Below are positions 1 through 8,805 of a stretch of DNA of 64,000 bases, piece by piece. Every line of letters begins with the position of its first letter. Within the stretch, counting starts at the first letter, position 1. Below the pieces are notes generated by a model. The model ran no database searches and was not told the DNA's origin. It saw only the letters and a list, made by a program, of their open reading frames with translations. Source of the DNA: Lysobacterales bacterium (GTDB taxonomy: Bacteria > Pseudomonadota > Gammaproteobacteria > Xanthomonadales > SZUA-38); the NCBI GenBank assembly GCA_028285525.1, contig JANQOZ010000026.1, positions 1 through 64,000 of the forward strand, in the 5' to 3' direction. A program made the translations under genes and the position numbers.

Positions 1-92
1 TCGATGCATCACCATATAACAACCACGAAGTAAAAAATCACTACATAAGCAAGATTTGTGACTTGCTCCCGAAACCAAATGTAAGGTTTTAA
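1..92. other. AT-rich segment before a truncated regulator
   Basis: This short stretch is visibly richer in A and T than the rest of the window. It carries no recognisable gene. An in-frame TAA at 90-92 closes the reading frame that continues as the regulator fragment to its right, so it does not supply the missing N-terminus of that protein. It could be a recombination junction, the edge of an inserted element or an assembly join. Confidence 0.5.
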
Positions 93-884
93 GGGCAAAA
101 TCTTTTTCAGGCGATCAGCGAGCTGCGCCGGCTGTTTGCGCCGCTGAAGCCCATCGTCACCTTACCCAACCGCGGCTACGCCTGGAGTCTCCCGGTCCGA
201 TCGAATGTTCCTGCCGCGCCACGCAGGGTTTTGCCCGGAAGATGGCTGGGCGCTCTGGCCGCCGTGCTGACGCTGGCGATCAGCATTCCCGCCGCTCACC
301 TCGCGGTGAGCCACCGCAACGACAACCCGCTGCTCCTTTCACCGTCTGTTCAGGCGTTTCACCTCGGCGTTTCGACGCTGCAGGATGCGCCCGATCGTGC
401 GGCGGCCTACTTCCGGGTGGCTCTGCAAGAGGATCCCGACTTCGGGGAGGCGCAGCTCCTCCTGGCCCAGTCGCTGTATGCGGCGGGATTCATGGATCAG
501 GCCAAAACAGAGGCGCAGCACCTGTACCTGAGAGCCGTCGATCAGGAACAGGCCTATCTTCAGGTCAGCGTGATGGACCTGCTGAGCCGCCTCGACGAAG
601 CCGCCGGCGGGCCAAAACCGGCTTTGGACTGGGCCCAGTCTGCGTGGGAAAAGGCCCGTTCGGAGGGTTTCGCCTGCGCCGCCAGCGCCGCACATGAGCG
701 TCTGGTCGACCTGATTGCCGAGGCAGACCAGAGCGAGCTGGGGCTGCCTGAGACGCTGTCGCCGCAGGCGGCCCGGGAGATAGTACTGGCCGCAAAGGAC
801 AAGCCCCGCGACTGCGACCCGCTGCTGGGTGACGCTGATTCGTTCGACGAGCCTTGGAAGGGCGCAAAGCCCCCGACCGCCTGA
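93..884 (+). pseudogene. 5'-truncated ToxR/CadC-like winged-helix regulator with periplasmic TPR-like domain
   Basis: The open frame from 93 begins inside the end of a winged-helix DNA-binding domain. The residues AISELRRLF and IVTLPNRGYAWSL match the recognition helix and C-terminal hairpin typical of Trans_reg_C (ToxR/CadC-type) domains. A single membrane helix follows (LGALAAVLTLAIS, about 245-310), then a periplasmic alpha-helical region with TPR character (AAAYFRVALQEDPDFGEAQLLLAQSLYAAG). The first two thirds of the DNA-binding domain are absent, and a TAA stop at 90-92 separates the fragment from the AT-rich start of the window. A TTG at 231 could start a residual protein, but it would lack DNA binding. 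I therefore call a broken gene. An assembly break at the left edge would give the same picture. Confidence 0.65.
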
Positions 885-971
885 CGCCAGCCGGCTGTTT
901 GAGATCTTTTGAGGTGCGTTTTGAGGGGCCAAGGTTGATGCTGAGCAAAGCTCAAATCAACCGACCTCACC

Positions 972-1712
972 ATGCTCAAAGCTCTTCTCATCTGGCTGGC
1001 TGCGTTACAGCCCGCCGAAGCGCCAACTCCGGCCGAACCTGACGCACGGCTCCACGCAGTTGCCGTCGAACTGTTTCCACAAGCCCCCGCCGACGATCTG
1101 ATCCTCGAGCCTGCTGCTCTGCCCGGGTATTTCAGACTGTCGTTTGGTACCCAGATCTTCTACCTGAGTGAAGACGCGCGCTACCTGATCGCCGGCCCCC
1201 TGTACGACCTGCAAACGAAGGAGAACCTGACTGCGGCGCGTCAGGCCGAGGCGAGGCGGGCCCTGCTGGAGTCGGCAGAGCTTGAGACCCCCATCATTTT
1301 TCCGGCGAAAGCGCGCGAGCAGCGGTCGCGCGTAGCGGTGGTCACCAATATCAACTGCACCTTTTGCCGGCAGCTGCACCGGCAGCTGGATGAATACCTT
1401 GAGGCCGGTATGGAAATTCAGTACGTCATGCTGCCGGCGGGCGGTGGCACCGGTTACGAACAAACGGCCGCGCTGATCTGCGACGCTGATCCTGCGACAG
1501 CCATATCGTCGGCTATGCTGGGCGGGCCGACGAACGCCAAGGCAGACATCACGGACGCCTGCCGCCGAAGCCTGGACGAACATGTCGCGCTGGCCCGCAA
1601 ACTCGGTGCAGTCAGCACGCCCAATCTGGTGCTCCCCAGCGGTGAGCTGATCCAGGGGTACCAGTCGCCTGCGCAGCTCAAAGCGCGGCTCGGCAACGGC
1701 ACGAAGCGCTAA
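972..1712 (+). CDS. DsbC-like thioredoxin-fold thiol:disulfide protein
   Basis: A 246-residue exported protein. The N-terminus (MLKALLIWLAALQPAEA) is a short signal peptide. Residues 50-85 (YLSEDARYLIAGPLYDL) resemble the DsbC/DsbG dimerisation domain. A thioredoxin-like domain follows with the redox motif CTFC at residues 129-132 and a cis-proline loop near VSTPNLVLPSGELIQGY. DsbC-family proteins isomerise or reduce disulfides in the periplasm. The usual CGYC is replaced by CTFC, so isomerase versus reductase activity cannot be fixed from sequence. It lies 87 bp after the truncated regulator and converges on the next gene. The start is an ATG; the family assignment is fairly firm and the exact role is not. 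Confidence 0.75.
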   Translation: MLKALLIWLAALQPAEAPTPAEPDARLHAVAVELFPQAPADDLILEPAALPGYFRLSFGTQIFYLSEDARYLIAGPLYDLQTKENLTAARQAEARRALLESAELETPIIFPAKAREQRSRVAVVTNINCTFCRQLHRQLDEYLEAGMEIQYVMLPAGGGTGYEQTAALICDADPATAISSAMLGGPTNAKADITDACRRSLDEHVALARKLGAVSTPNLVLPSGELIQGYQSPAQLKARLGNGTKR

Positions 1713-1731
1713 GCGGGTTTCCCAGGCAACG

Positions 1732-4356
1732 TCACGGCGACTCAAAGCCGTCGGCGAAGATCAGCGCCGCCTGCGGATCGTCAGAGCCGGTGCCGCTGAC
1801 CGCAAACGTGTAGGGGTTTGCGTCGGCATCGTTACTCAGGATTGTGACCTGGCCGATGACCTGCCCGGTGACAGACGGGGCAAAGGTTACCGAAAAAATG
1901 GTTGTTTCACCGGGCCCCAGGTCCGTCTCAGCCGGTTGAGTGATGCTGAAGCCAGCGCCAAAGATCTCCAGCGGCTCCGTCAGCGTCAGGGTTCCGCCGC
2001 CCGCGTTTCCCAGCGTAAAGCTGCGGGTCAGCGATGCGCCCGTTGGAAGGGCCCCAAACGCCGTCCCGTCCGTTGTCGTTGGACTGTCGTCACCGTCGGC
2101 GATGCTGGCACCGTTTCCAGTTACGGCCAGATCAACAATTGCGACGCTGAAGCCGCCCAGCGGGCCAGCCGGCACGGAATTAGCCCCTGTCGTGGCACGG
2201 TCCAGCACCTCGCCTGCGTTGAGTGACACGACGTAGTCGCCGCTGTCGCTGGCGTCCCAGCTTCCGCCCGGCGGCCGCACCGTATAAGTGGCCACCAGTC
2301 GGTCTGGCGTTCCGGCCAAGGCCACACCCTGGACCGTTAGTGGTCCTGGCGTGACCGTCAGATCCGCCGGGTCGATCGTGGCAAAGTCTACTTCCCCATC
2401 CGGCTCGGTATAGGTTACCTCCAGCAGGTAGCTGGTCGCGCCGGGAAGCGTCACGTCCGGCGCGTTAGTCAGCGTCGCCAGCGGGGGAAACAGGTCGACA
2501 AACTCCACGCTGCCGATATCGCACTCAGCGTCATCGTCAGCATCCCCGTCTATCGCGCGAGGCATGCCCGTTTGATCCTCAGTAGGACAGTCAGCGTTGG
2601 TTCCCGCATCCACCAGCGGACTGCCTGAGAGCGGCAGATGGGTCTGGGTGACGCCGCCGTTGTTCGCCAGCGGCCCAAGCAGCGGGTCGCCGGTCAGCAG
2701 ATCGACAGCACCAGCCGCGCAGGTGCCGTCCCCGACAAAACTGTTCAGGTTCACGCTGATCGGCGTGATCACGTCGACGCAATCCAACACCGGCGACCCG
2801 GCAATCACCGTATTGGTCAGGGACCAAAATTGCGCCGGGCTGTCTTTAAAAATCGTGCTGGGCGCGTTGTCGATCAGCGTGCTGTTGCTGATCACCATCG
2901 GCGGGCGACCGAATACGGCGGCGGGATAAGTCGTTGCGTCTCCCACGGACGTGTTGCCGCTGATTGTGGCGTTGGTCAAGGTGGCGGTTTGATCACCGGC
3001 CAAAAACAGCGCCGCGCCGTCCGACGCCGTGTTGCCGCTGATGGTAGTTCGAGTCACAGTCAGCACGTCACGGGTGTATAACCCGCCGCCAAAAGACGTC
3101 GCACTGTTCCCGCTGACCTTGCTGTCCACCAGGTCGAGCGGACCACGCGATAGGATTCCCGCCGCGAGCTCCGCTGTATTGTTCTCAATACGGCTCGTGT
3201 CAACGAACAGCGAACCGGTATCGGCAACATTAATGGCGCCACCGGCAGCGCTAACCGGTCCAGCGCTGTTCCCGCTAATAGTGGAGTCCAAAATCGTGAC
3301 ATCGCCCCTGATGAGTATGGCACCACCCCCTTCGTTGGCGGTGTTGGCCATAAGCTGCGCCGAAGCGATGCTGAGCTGCACGCCCTCGTCAAGATCGATC
3401 GCGCCTCCGCCGCCACCCGCGGTATTGCCGCTCAGGGTGACATCGCTCATCTCGATGTCGGAGGCCTGAAAGAAGAAGCGAGCCGCACCGCCGTCGGACG
3501 CGGCGACGTTGCCGGTAAAGGTTACGCCGGTGATATCTGCCGTTCCGACAAAAGCGAGTCCGCCACCAAAGGCTTCCGCGGCGGTGTTGTCCCTGACCGT
3601 TCCGCCGGTCATCGTGAGGCTGGCGTAGCCGTTAAAGAACGTGGTGCTCCATCCCCCGCCGAGCCTAGCAACATTTTCGCTGAGCTCGGTGTTGAGCAGG
3701 GTGACTGTCGGGTCGAAGGTGGTAGAGATTCCGCCGCCCGCTTGCTCTGCCGTATTTCCGCTGATCGTGCTGTCGATAATTGTGACCTCGCCGCGGAAGA
3801 TCTCAAGCGCACCCCCTAAGCCGTTGCCGGACATGGCCGAGACTGCCGTGTTGTTGCGCACGGTGCAGCTATCGATGATGAGATTTTCGCTGTCGACCCG
3901 AATCGCGCCACCGCTGGCACCCGAGACGTAACCGTTGATCAGCGTGAGGCCACGCAGCGTCACCTGCTGAACCGTGTCGTCGTCCGAATCATCTATCTGA
4001 AAAATCCTGGAGTTGCCTCCAGCATCGATGGTGACGCCCCCTCGTAAGTCTCCCAAGGCGTTGATGGTCAGAGACGAGGTGATCTCGAGCTGCCCGTTCT
4101 GCAGCGATATGGTGCTGCTGGTCAAGTCCGGGCTGAACTCGATAACGTCAACACCCAACGCGTCGCCCGCGACACAACCCGATACAGGCGAGTTGCTATT
4201 CGCTGCCGCGATCGCCGTACGCAGGGTGCAAGCCGAACCCCCAACGATGAAGAAATCGGTCGGTGAATCGACCGTAATCACCGCCGCCGGAAGCGGCTGA
4301 GGCCCTGCCAGCGCGGTAGCGATAGCGGCAGTCAGCCATTTTCTCTGTACCTGCAT
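1732..4356 (-). CDS. Secreted right-handed beta-helix protein with choice-of-anchor Q and D regions and GFE C-terminus
   Basis: An 874-residue exported protein. A signal peptide (MQVQRKWLTAAIATALAG) is followed by a CSLREA-like element (CTLRTAIAAAN). Then come roughly 450 residues of short beta-helix coils rich in SGNTA, GGGI and DSTISGN, as in Pmp-like or pectate-lyase-like folds. The coil domain closes with a choice-of-anchor Q signature (LPLSGSPLVDAG, DIGSVEF). A choice-of-anchor D/ASH-type Ig domain follows (TRSFTLGNAGGGTLTL, VTFAPSVTGQ). The protein ends IFADGFESP, the C-terminal motif shared with four other secreted proteins here. There is no LPXTG, PEP-CTERM or membrane-helix anchor. 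It is likely a surface or extracellular protein; its ligand is unknown. Confidence 0.8.
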   Translation of the reverse strand: MQVQRKWLTAAIATALAGPQPLPAAVITVDSPTDFFIVGGSACTLRTAIAAANSNSPVSGCVAGDALGVDVIEFSPDLTSSTISLQNGQLEITSSLTINALGDLRGGVTIDAGGNSRIFQIDDSDDDTVQQVTLRGLTLINGYVSGASGGAIRVDSENLIIDSCTVRNNTAVSAMSGNGLGGALEIFRGEVTIIDSTISGNTAEQAGGGISTTFDPTVTLLNTELSENVARLGGGWSTTFFNGYASLTMTGGTVRDNTAAEAFGGGLAFVGTADITGVTFTGNVAASDGGAARFFFQASDIEMSDVTLSGNTAGGGGGAIDLDEGVQLSIASAQLMANTANEGGGAILIRGDVTILDSTISGNSAGPVSAAGGAINVADTGSLFVDTSRIENNTAELAAGILSRGPLDLVDSKVSGNSATSFGGGLYTRDVLTVTRTTISGNTASDGAALFLAGDQTATLTNATISGNTSVGDATTYPAAVFGRPPMVISNSTLIDNAPSTIFKDSPAQFWSLTNTVIAGSPVLDCVDVITPISVNLNSFVGDGTCAAGAVDLLTGDPLLGPLANNGGVTQTHLPLSGSPLVDAGTNADCPTEDQTGMPRAIDGDADDDAECDIGSVEFVDLFPPLATLTNAPDVTLPGATSYLLEVTYTEPDGEVDFATIDPADLTVTPGPLTVQGVALAGTPDRLVATYTVRPPGGSWDASDSGDYVVSLNAGEVLDRATTGANSVPAGPLGGFSVAIVDLAVTGNGASIADGDDSPTTTDGTAFGALPTGASLTRSFTLGNAGGGTLTLTEPLEIFGAGFSITQPAETDLGPGETTIFSVTFAPSVTGQVIGQVTILSNDADANPYTFAVSGTGSDDPQAALIFADGFESP

Positions 4357-4595
4357 GGAGGTCCCCGGTTGTTTCTCATCAGATATCTACGGATTCCGCC
4401 GGAAAATGCGCCAGGACAGCCGAGGCAACCGGGACCTGCGTTGCTGGACCCACTTTGTGACGTGGTCGACAAAACGGACTCAAAGACTCAACACGCAACC
4501 ACTTGTCTTCGGTAAACCCCTATTGACCGTTTGCCGCGCGGCGATGACCCTGGAACCAAAAACTATTTCAGAAAAATCAAAGAAGAAGAACGCCT

Positions 4596-5528
4596 ATGGA
4601 CGTGCCGACCCTGGACAACAAAACCCTGCCGACCGAACCATCAGCTGGGCCTGCTGACACGGCTGAAAAGCCGCCGGTGGAGCGGCTGCTGGCCAGCGAA
4701 GTCCGCCACGATCCCTCGAGGATCCGTGACCTCTTTCGCAACGGCACCTACCCGTACAAGACCAAGATTCGGCGAACCACCTACGATCAGCACAAGGAGG
4801 AGCTGCAGGTCGAGCTGCTGAAGGTACAAAACTGGGTCAAGCAGACCGGTCAGCGGATTGTGGTGCTGTTTGAAGGGCGCGATGCTGCGGGTAAAGGGGG
4901 CACAATTAAACGATTCATGGAGCATCTGAATCCGCGGGCCGCGAGGGTCGTGGCGCTGGAAAAGCCCACCGACTACGAACGCGGCCAGTGGTACTTTCAG
5001 CGCTACATCAGGCATCTGCCGACCAGAGGCGAGATCGTCTTTTTTGACCGCTCCTGGTACAACCGCGCCGGCGTCGAGCGGGTGATGGGGTTTTGCGATT
5101 CGCTGGAGTATCTGGAGTTTATGCGCCAGGCACCCGACCTGGAGCGGATGCTGACCCGGTCAGGCATACACTTCTTCAAGTACTGGTTTTCCGTGACTCA
5201 GGAGGAACAACAGCGCCGTTTTTCCGCCCGGGAGCAGGATCCGCTGAAGCAGTGGAAGCTTAGCCCGATCGACAAGCTGTCGCGGGACAAGTGGGCCGAC
5301 TATACGGACGCGAAAGAGGCGATGTTCTTCTATACCGACACCGCCGACGCGCCCTGGACCATCATCAAATCAGACGACAAAAAGCGCGCCCGCCTGAACT
5401 GCATGCAGCACTTCCTATCCCGCCTGGACTATCCCGACAAAGACAAATCCGTGGTCCGTGGACCCGATCCGCTGATCGTTGGAAACCCCTCTCAGGTCAT
5501 CGACAAAGATCGGCACCTGTGGGATTAA
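4596..5528 (+). CDS. ppk2: Polyphosphate kinase 2 (PPK2, class I type)
   Basis: A 310-residue cytoplasmic enzyme of the PPK2 family, which moves phosphate between polyphosphate and nucleotides (ADP/GDP to ATP/GTP or the reverse). The Walker A loop is GRDAAGKGG at residues 94-102 and the Walker B region is DRSWYNRAG at 151-159, followed by the lid segment ERVMGF. QQRRFSAREQDPLKQWKLSP is a conserved PPK2 stretch. The single-domain length fits class I PPK2. The roughly 45 N-terminal residues before the core are low-complexity and not conserved. The ATG follows an AAGAAG-rich leader. It stands alone, divergent from the beta-helix gene. Confidence 0.93.
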   Translation: MDVPTLDNKTLPTEPSAGPADTAEKPPVERLLASEVRHDPSRIRDLFRNGTYPYKTKIRRTTYDQHKEELQVELLKVQNWVKQTGQRIVVLFEGRDAAGKGGTIKRFMEHLNPRAARVVALEKPTDYERGQWYFQRYIRHLPTRGEIVFFDRSWYNRAGVERVMGFCDSLEYLEFMRQAPDLERMLTRSGIHFFKYWFSVTQEEQQRRFSAREQDPLKQWKLSPIDKLSRDKWADYTDAKEAMFFYTDTADAPWTIIKSDDKKRARLNCMQHFLSRLDYPDKDKSVVRGPDPLIVGNPSQVIDKDRHLWD

Positions 5529-5613
5529 CTGTTGCCCGCCTCGAAAATATCGACGCCCAAATAGTATTTTTTCCCCTAAAATCAGGTCCTCAGCTATAAA
5601 AAAGCGTGAAATC

Positions 5614-5925
5614 ATGAAATCGCCGATCCTACTTGTTTCCGTCCTTTTGCTGGCAGGCTGTCTAGCCACTCATGATCGCCCCATGAACGAGTCGGAGGAA
5701 ACCATTGCCTCCCGAACTGTAATGGCCATGGTTGAGGACGCCGGCGGCACCCTGGACACACGCGAAGACCCAAAGGTGCGCTGTGAGCGAATTCGGATTA
5801 CGGGCACACACATGGTCACTCGCATGTGCTTTACCGAGGATGAAGCTCGATGGTCACAGGAGGAGACCATGAACCGGTATTACCGACGCTTTGGACAGCA
5901 AAACCGCAGTCGCGAGGGGGGCTAG
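5614..5925 (+). CDS. Small predicted lipoprotein
   Basis: A 103-residue protein with a lipoprotein signal: MKSPILLVSVLLLAGC, with the lipobox LAGC ending at Cys16. The mature part is polar and has two further cysteines (RCERIRI and TRMCFTEDEA), suggesting a possible disulfide. No domain recognised. I chose the ATG at 5614 because it places the signal peptide at the N-terminus; an upstream in-frame start near 5479 would add residues without signal character. The stop codon overlaps the stop codon of the convergent histidine kinase gene. Confidence 0.7.
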   Translation: MKSPILLVSVLLLAGCLATHDRPMNESEETIASRTVMAMVEDAGGTLDTREDPKVRCERIRITGTHMVTRMCFTEDEARWSQEETMNRYYRRFGQQNRSREGG

Positions 5926-7928
5926 CTCAGTGCCTCGCGCAACGCACGGCTCAGCGACGAACGACTAAAAGGCTTTGTCAGCAGCCGATCTTTCGCTGAA
6001 TCAAACCCCGCGTTGATCAACAGCTCCCGGGGATAGCCGGACACGAATACTGCCTTGAGATCCGGCCTTTCGCGCCTTGCCTGATTGAGCAGCTCCGGGC
6101 CGCTCAGACTGCCGGGCAGCACCACATCGGAAAGCACCAGATCGATCGCCTGCCCCTCCGCCAGCAGGCTCAGCGCCGCTTCCCCATCCGATGCACAGCT
6201 AACCGAATAACCAAGCTGCTCAAGCATAATCCGAGTCACTTTCAGCAGTTCAGCGTTGTCCTCGACGAGGAGCAGCGTTTCGTCGGCATGGGCCGGCAGC
6301 GCCTCCCCCGTCGTTGGGGGCAACGCGGCCTTGCCGGCCTTGGAACGCGGGAGGAAGAGCTCGACCGTTGTCCCGGCATTCGCCTCGCTCTGGATTCGCG
6401 CCAGACCGCCGGACTGCCGGGCAAAGCCATACACCATCGACAGCCCCAGACCTGAACCCTGGCCGACGTCTTTGGTCGTGAAGAAAGGCTCGAAGGCCTG
6501 CGTCTTTACCTCAGCCGACATGCCGCTGCCGGTGTCGGCAATACTGAGCACGACATATTCACCCGGATCGAGCTCGTCGACGGAAGACTCAGCCTCGTCT
6601 GGCATTACCAGCTTTCGGCACGCGAAGGTCAGCTCGCCGCCGTCCGGCATGGCGTCGCGCGCATTCAGGGCAACGTTGACGATGGCATTTTCCAGCTGGC
6701 CGGGATCCGCCAGGATCTGCCACTCATCCCCGCAGTCGTGAACAACAACGCGGACGGTCTCCCCCAAGGTCCGACGCAACAGCTCGACCGTTCCACTGAG
6801 AAGCTCAGACAGCTTGATCGGCTGCGGCGACAACGGCTGCCTGCGGGAGAACGCCAGCAGGCGCTGGGTGAGGTCCGCGCCGCGTTCTGTCGCCTCCCTG
6901 ATGGCTCCCCGTGCCTCCTCAAAAAAATCGCCCTCACCTTCGAGCAAATCCACGTTGCCCATCACAACCGCAAGGATATTGTTGAAATCGTGGGCAATGC
7001 CGCCGGTGAGCTTGCCGATCGCCTCCATCTTCTGGGCGCTGCGCAGCTTCTCTTCGACCATCTGCCGCTCTTGTATTTCGGTTTTCAGATCTTCGTTGGC
7101 CTGCTCCAGGGCCTCGGTCCGTTCCCTGACCCGCGTTTCCAGCTCGTTGTTGAGCGCCTCTAGCTGTTTTCGCAGCCGGGATTCTCGCGTGCGGTCCTCC
7201 TCATTAAGGACCGTCACAAACTGGCCCGAAACGGGATCGCGCCCCTTGCTAGCGATGATGTCGTGAATGCGAACGCCGGAGACCGTCCTGACCGCAATCT
7301 CTCCCTCGAACTGCCCCTCCCGCGCCACTGCCTTGAGAATCGTTTGGGCAACGCTCGGATTCTCAAAGCGTCCCATCAGGTCGGTCTGTCCCGCACCCGG
7401 CTCTACGCCTGCATACCGAGCGTTGGCCGCGGGGTTCTGGGACAGGAGCCCACCATCGAGCGAGAAAGTGCTGACCAGAATCGCCGACGAGCGGACCGCC
7501 TCCAGAATACGCAGCGCTTCGGGATTCTGAGTCATATCGAGTTCGGCTGAGGCTTCGATCATCAGCGCGTTGCGGTCGTCGCCGATCAGCACCGGGCGCA
7601 TGTCGAGGTTTACTGTCACCGGCGACTGATCGGGATAGAGGGTCCAGGTTTCACGAATCGATCCGGATGACTGCGGCGCCTCAACAATCTGCCGCAAACG
7701 CAGGCGGACCGTTTCGCTGTCCGTTGAGAAATCGCGCGCCTGCAGCGCTTCGATGGAGTCTGCTTTCCAGAACGACAGGGCGGACTGGTTGGCCCACCAC
7801 ATGCCGTGCCGATCCACGTCGAAGATCCATACGGGAGTCTTCAGGGGATCGAATGGGGCGAGGTCTGAAAAGTCTCGATAGTGTGGCCGAAGGTCTTTGG
7901 AATTCATGATGAGCGGCGTGGTGCGCAT
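5922..7928 (-). CDS. PAS-containing hybrid histidine kinase with C-terminal receiver
   Basis: A 668-residue sensor kinase. The N-terminal part holds two PAS-like segments (PVWIFDVDRHGMWWANQSAL, and a second starting near RILEAVRSSAILVSTFSLDG). A coiled coil (LETRVRERTEALEQANEDL) leads to a HisKA domain with the phospho-His in GGIAHDFNNILAVV. The HATPase domain shows NVALNARDAMPDGG, DTGSGM and GSGLGLSMVYGF. The C-terminal receiver (LLLVEDNAELL, phospho-acceptor in DLVLSDVVLPG, Lys in LTKPF) makes it a hybrid kinase. No membrane helix is seen, so sensing is probably cytoplasmic. I prefer the ATG at 7928 because GAGGG sits just upstream; the ATG at 7907 is an alternative. Signal and partner are unknown. 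Confidence 0.85.
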   Translation of the reverse strand: MRTTPLIMNSKDLRPHYRDFSDLAPFDPLKTPVWIFDVDRHGMWWANQSALSFWKADSIEALQARDFSTDSETVRLRLRQIVEAPQSSGSIRETWTLYPDQSPVTVNLDMRPVLIGDDRNALMIEASAELDMTQNPEALRILEAVRSSAILVSTFSLDGGLLSQNPAANARYAGVEPGAGQTDLMGRFENPSVAQTILKAVAREGQFEGEIAVRTVSGVRIHDIIASKGRDPVSGQFVTVLNEEDRTRESRLRKQLEALNNELETRVRERTEALEQANEDLKTEIQERQMVEEKLRSAQKMEAIGKLTGGIAHDFNNILAVVMGNVDLLEGEGDFFEEARGAIREATERGADLTQRLLAFSRRQPLSPQPIKLSELLSGTVELLRRTLGETVRVVVHDCGDEWQILADPGQLENAIVNVALNARDAMPDGGELTFACRKLVMPDEAESSVDELDPGEYVVLSIADTGSGMSAEVKTQAFEPFFTTKDVGQGSGLGLSMVYGFARQSGGLARIQSEANAGTTVELFLPRSKAGKAALPPTTGEALPAHADETLLLVEDNAELLKVTRIMLEQLGYSVSCASDGEAALSLLAEGQAIDLVLSDVVLPGSLSGPELLNQARRERPDLKAVFVSGYPRELLINAGFDSAKDRLLTKPFSRSSLSRALREALS

Positions 7929-8087
7929 TCTGCCCTCGCTTAGCTGCGAGACCGTAGCACGCTCGATGTTCTCGAACCAGACCAGCACGGCTGCACCTAC
8001 TCGCGGTCGTGTTGCTCCGGTCGACCTTGCAGCCAGCACCGTCTCGCTGGCAAAGCTTGGACCATCGCGAGCACCAGACTGGGGAAA

Positions 8088-8789
8088 TTACTCCGCTGGC
8101 GTTTCCGTCAAGGCTGTGGGGTCGAAGCGATACCCGGCGCCGTAAACCGACTGGATGAGCGTGGCGCCCGGACTGACGGCCTGCAGCTTTTGCCTCAAAT
8201 TCTTGACGTGACTGTCGATCGTTCGGTCGCTGACCACCCGATGGTCCTCATAGGCGTGGTCCATCAGCTGTCCGCGTGAGAACACCCGCCCTGGTCGGCC
8301 GGTAAACACCCTAAGCAGTCGAAACTCTACCGGCGTTAGGTCGAGCGGCTGACCGTTGATGCTGGCCTTCATCGCGCACTCATCCACTGTCACCGGCGCG
8401 GATTGGCCCGGCTCATGCTGCCAGCCCACGCGACGTAGCGCTGCCTGCACCCTTGCAACCACCTCTCGCGGCGCAAAAGGTTTACAGACATAGTCATCCG
8501 CGCCGACCCCCAGCCCAAGCAGGCGATCGATCTCGTCCACGCGAGCCGTCACCATAATGATCGGCACCGACGAACGGGTCCGGAGCTCGCGGCAGATTTC
8601 CAGACCGTCGCGATTGGGCAGCATCAGATCAAGCAGCAGCAGATCAGGCTGGAACCGATCAAAGGCCGCAATGACCTCAGCCCCGTCGCCGATCGACTCG
8701 GTCTGATAGCCGGCACTGCGCAGATAGTCCGACAGGAGACTCGCGATCTTGGGTTCGTCCTCGACGACCAGAACCTTTTCGCTGCTCAC
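8088..8789 (-). CDS. OmpR/BaeR-like response regulator
   Basis: A 233-residue response regulator. The receiver domain has acidic residues E10 and D11, phospho-acceptor D54 (LLLLDLMLPNRDG), the switch Thr in MVTAR and Lys103 (CKPF). The C-terminal OmpR-type winged helix includes LTPVEFRLLRVFTGRPGRVF, DRTIDSHVKNLRQKL and VYGAGYRF. It lies 16 bp downstream of its sensor kinase gene and is surely co-transcribed. The gene for a Spy-like chaperone diverges from the operon, which recalls the BaeSR regulon of enterobacteria. The resemblance to BaeR rather than CpxR rests on context and general motif match, so the symbol is left blank. Confidence 0.88.
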   Translation of the reverse strand: MSSEKVLVVEDEPKIASLLSDYLRSAGYQTESIGDGAEVIAAFDRFQPDLLLLDLMLPNRDGLEICRELRTRSSVPIIMVTARVDEIDRLLGLGVGADDYVCKPFAPREVVARVQAALRRVGWQHEPGQSAPVTVDECAMKASINGQPLDLTPVEFRLLRVFTGRPGRVFSRGQLMDHAYEDHRVVSDRTIDSHVKNLRQKLQAVSPGATLIQSVYGAGYRFDPTALTETPAE

Positions 8790-8805
8790 TGGGACCCGTT
8801 ACCTC

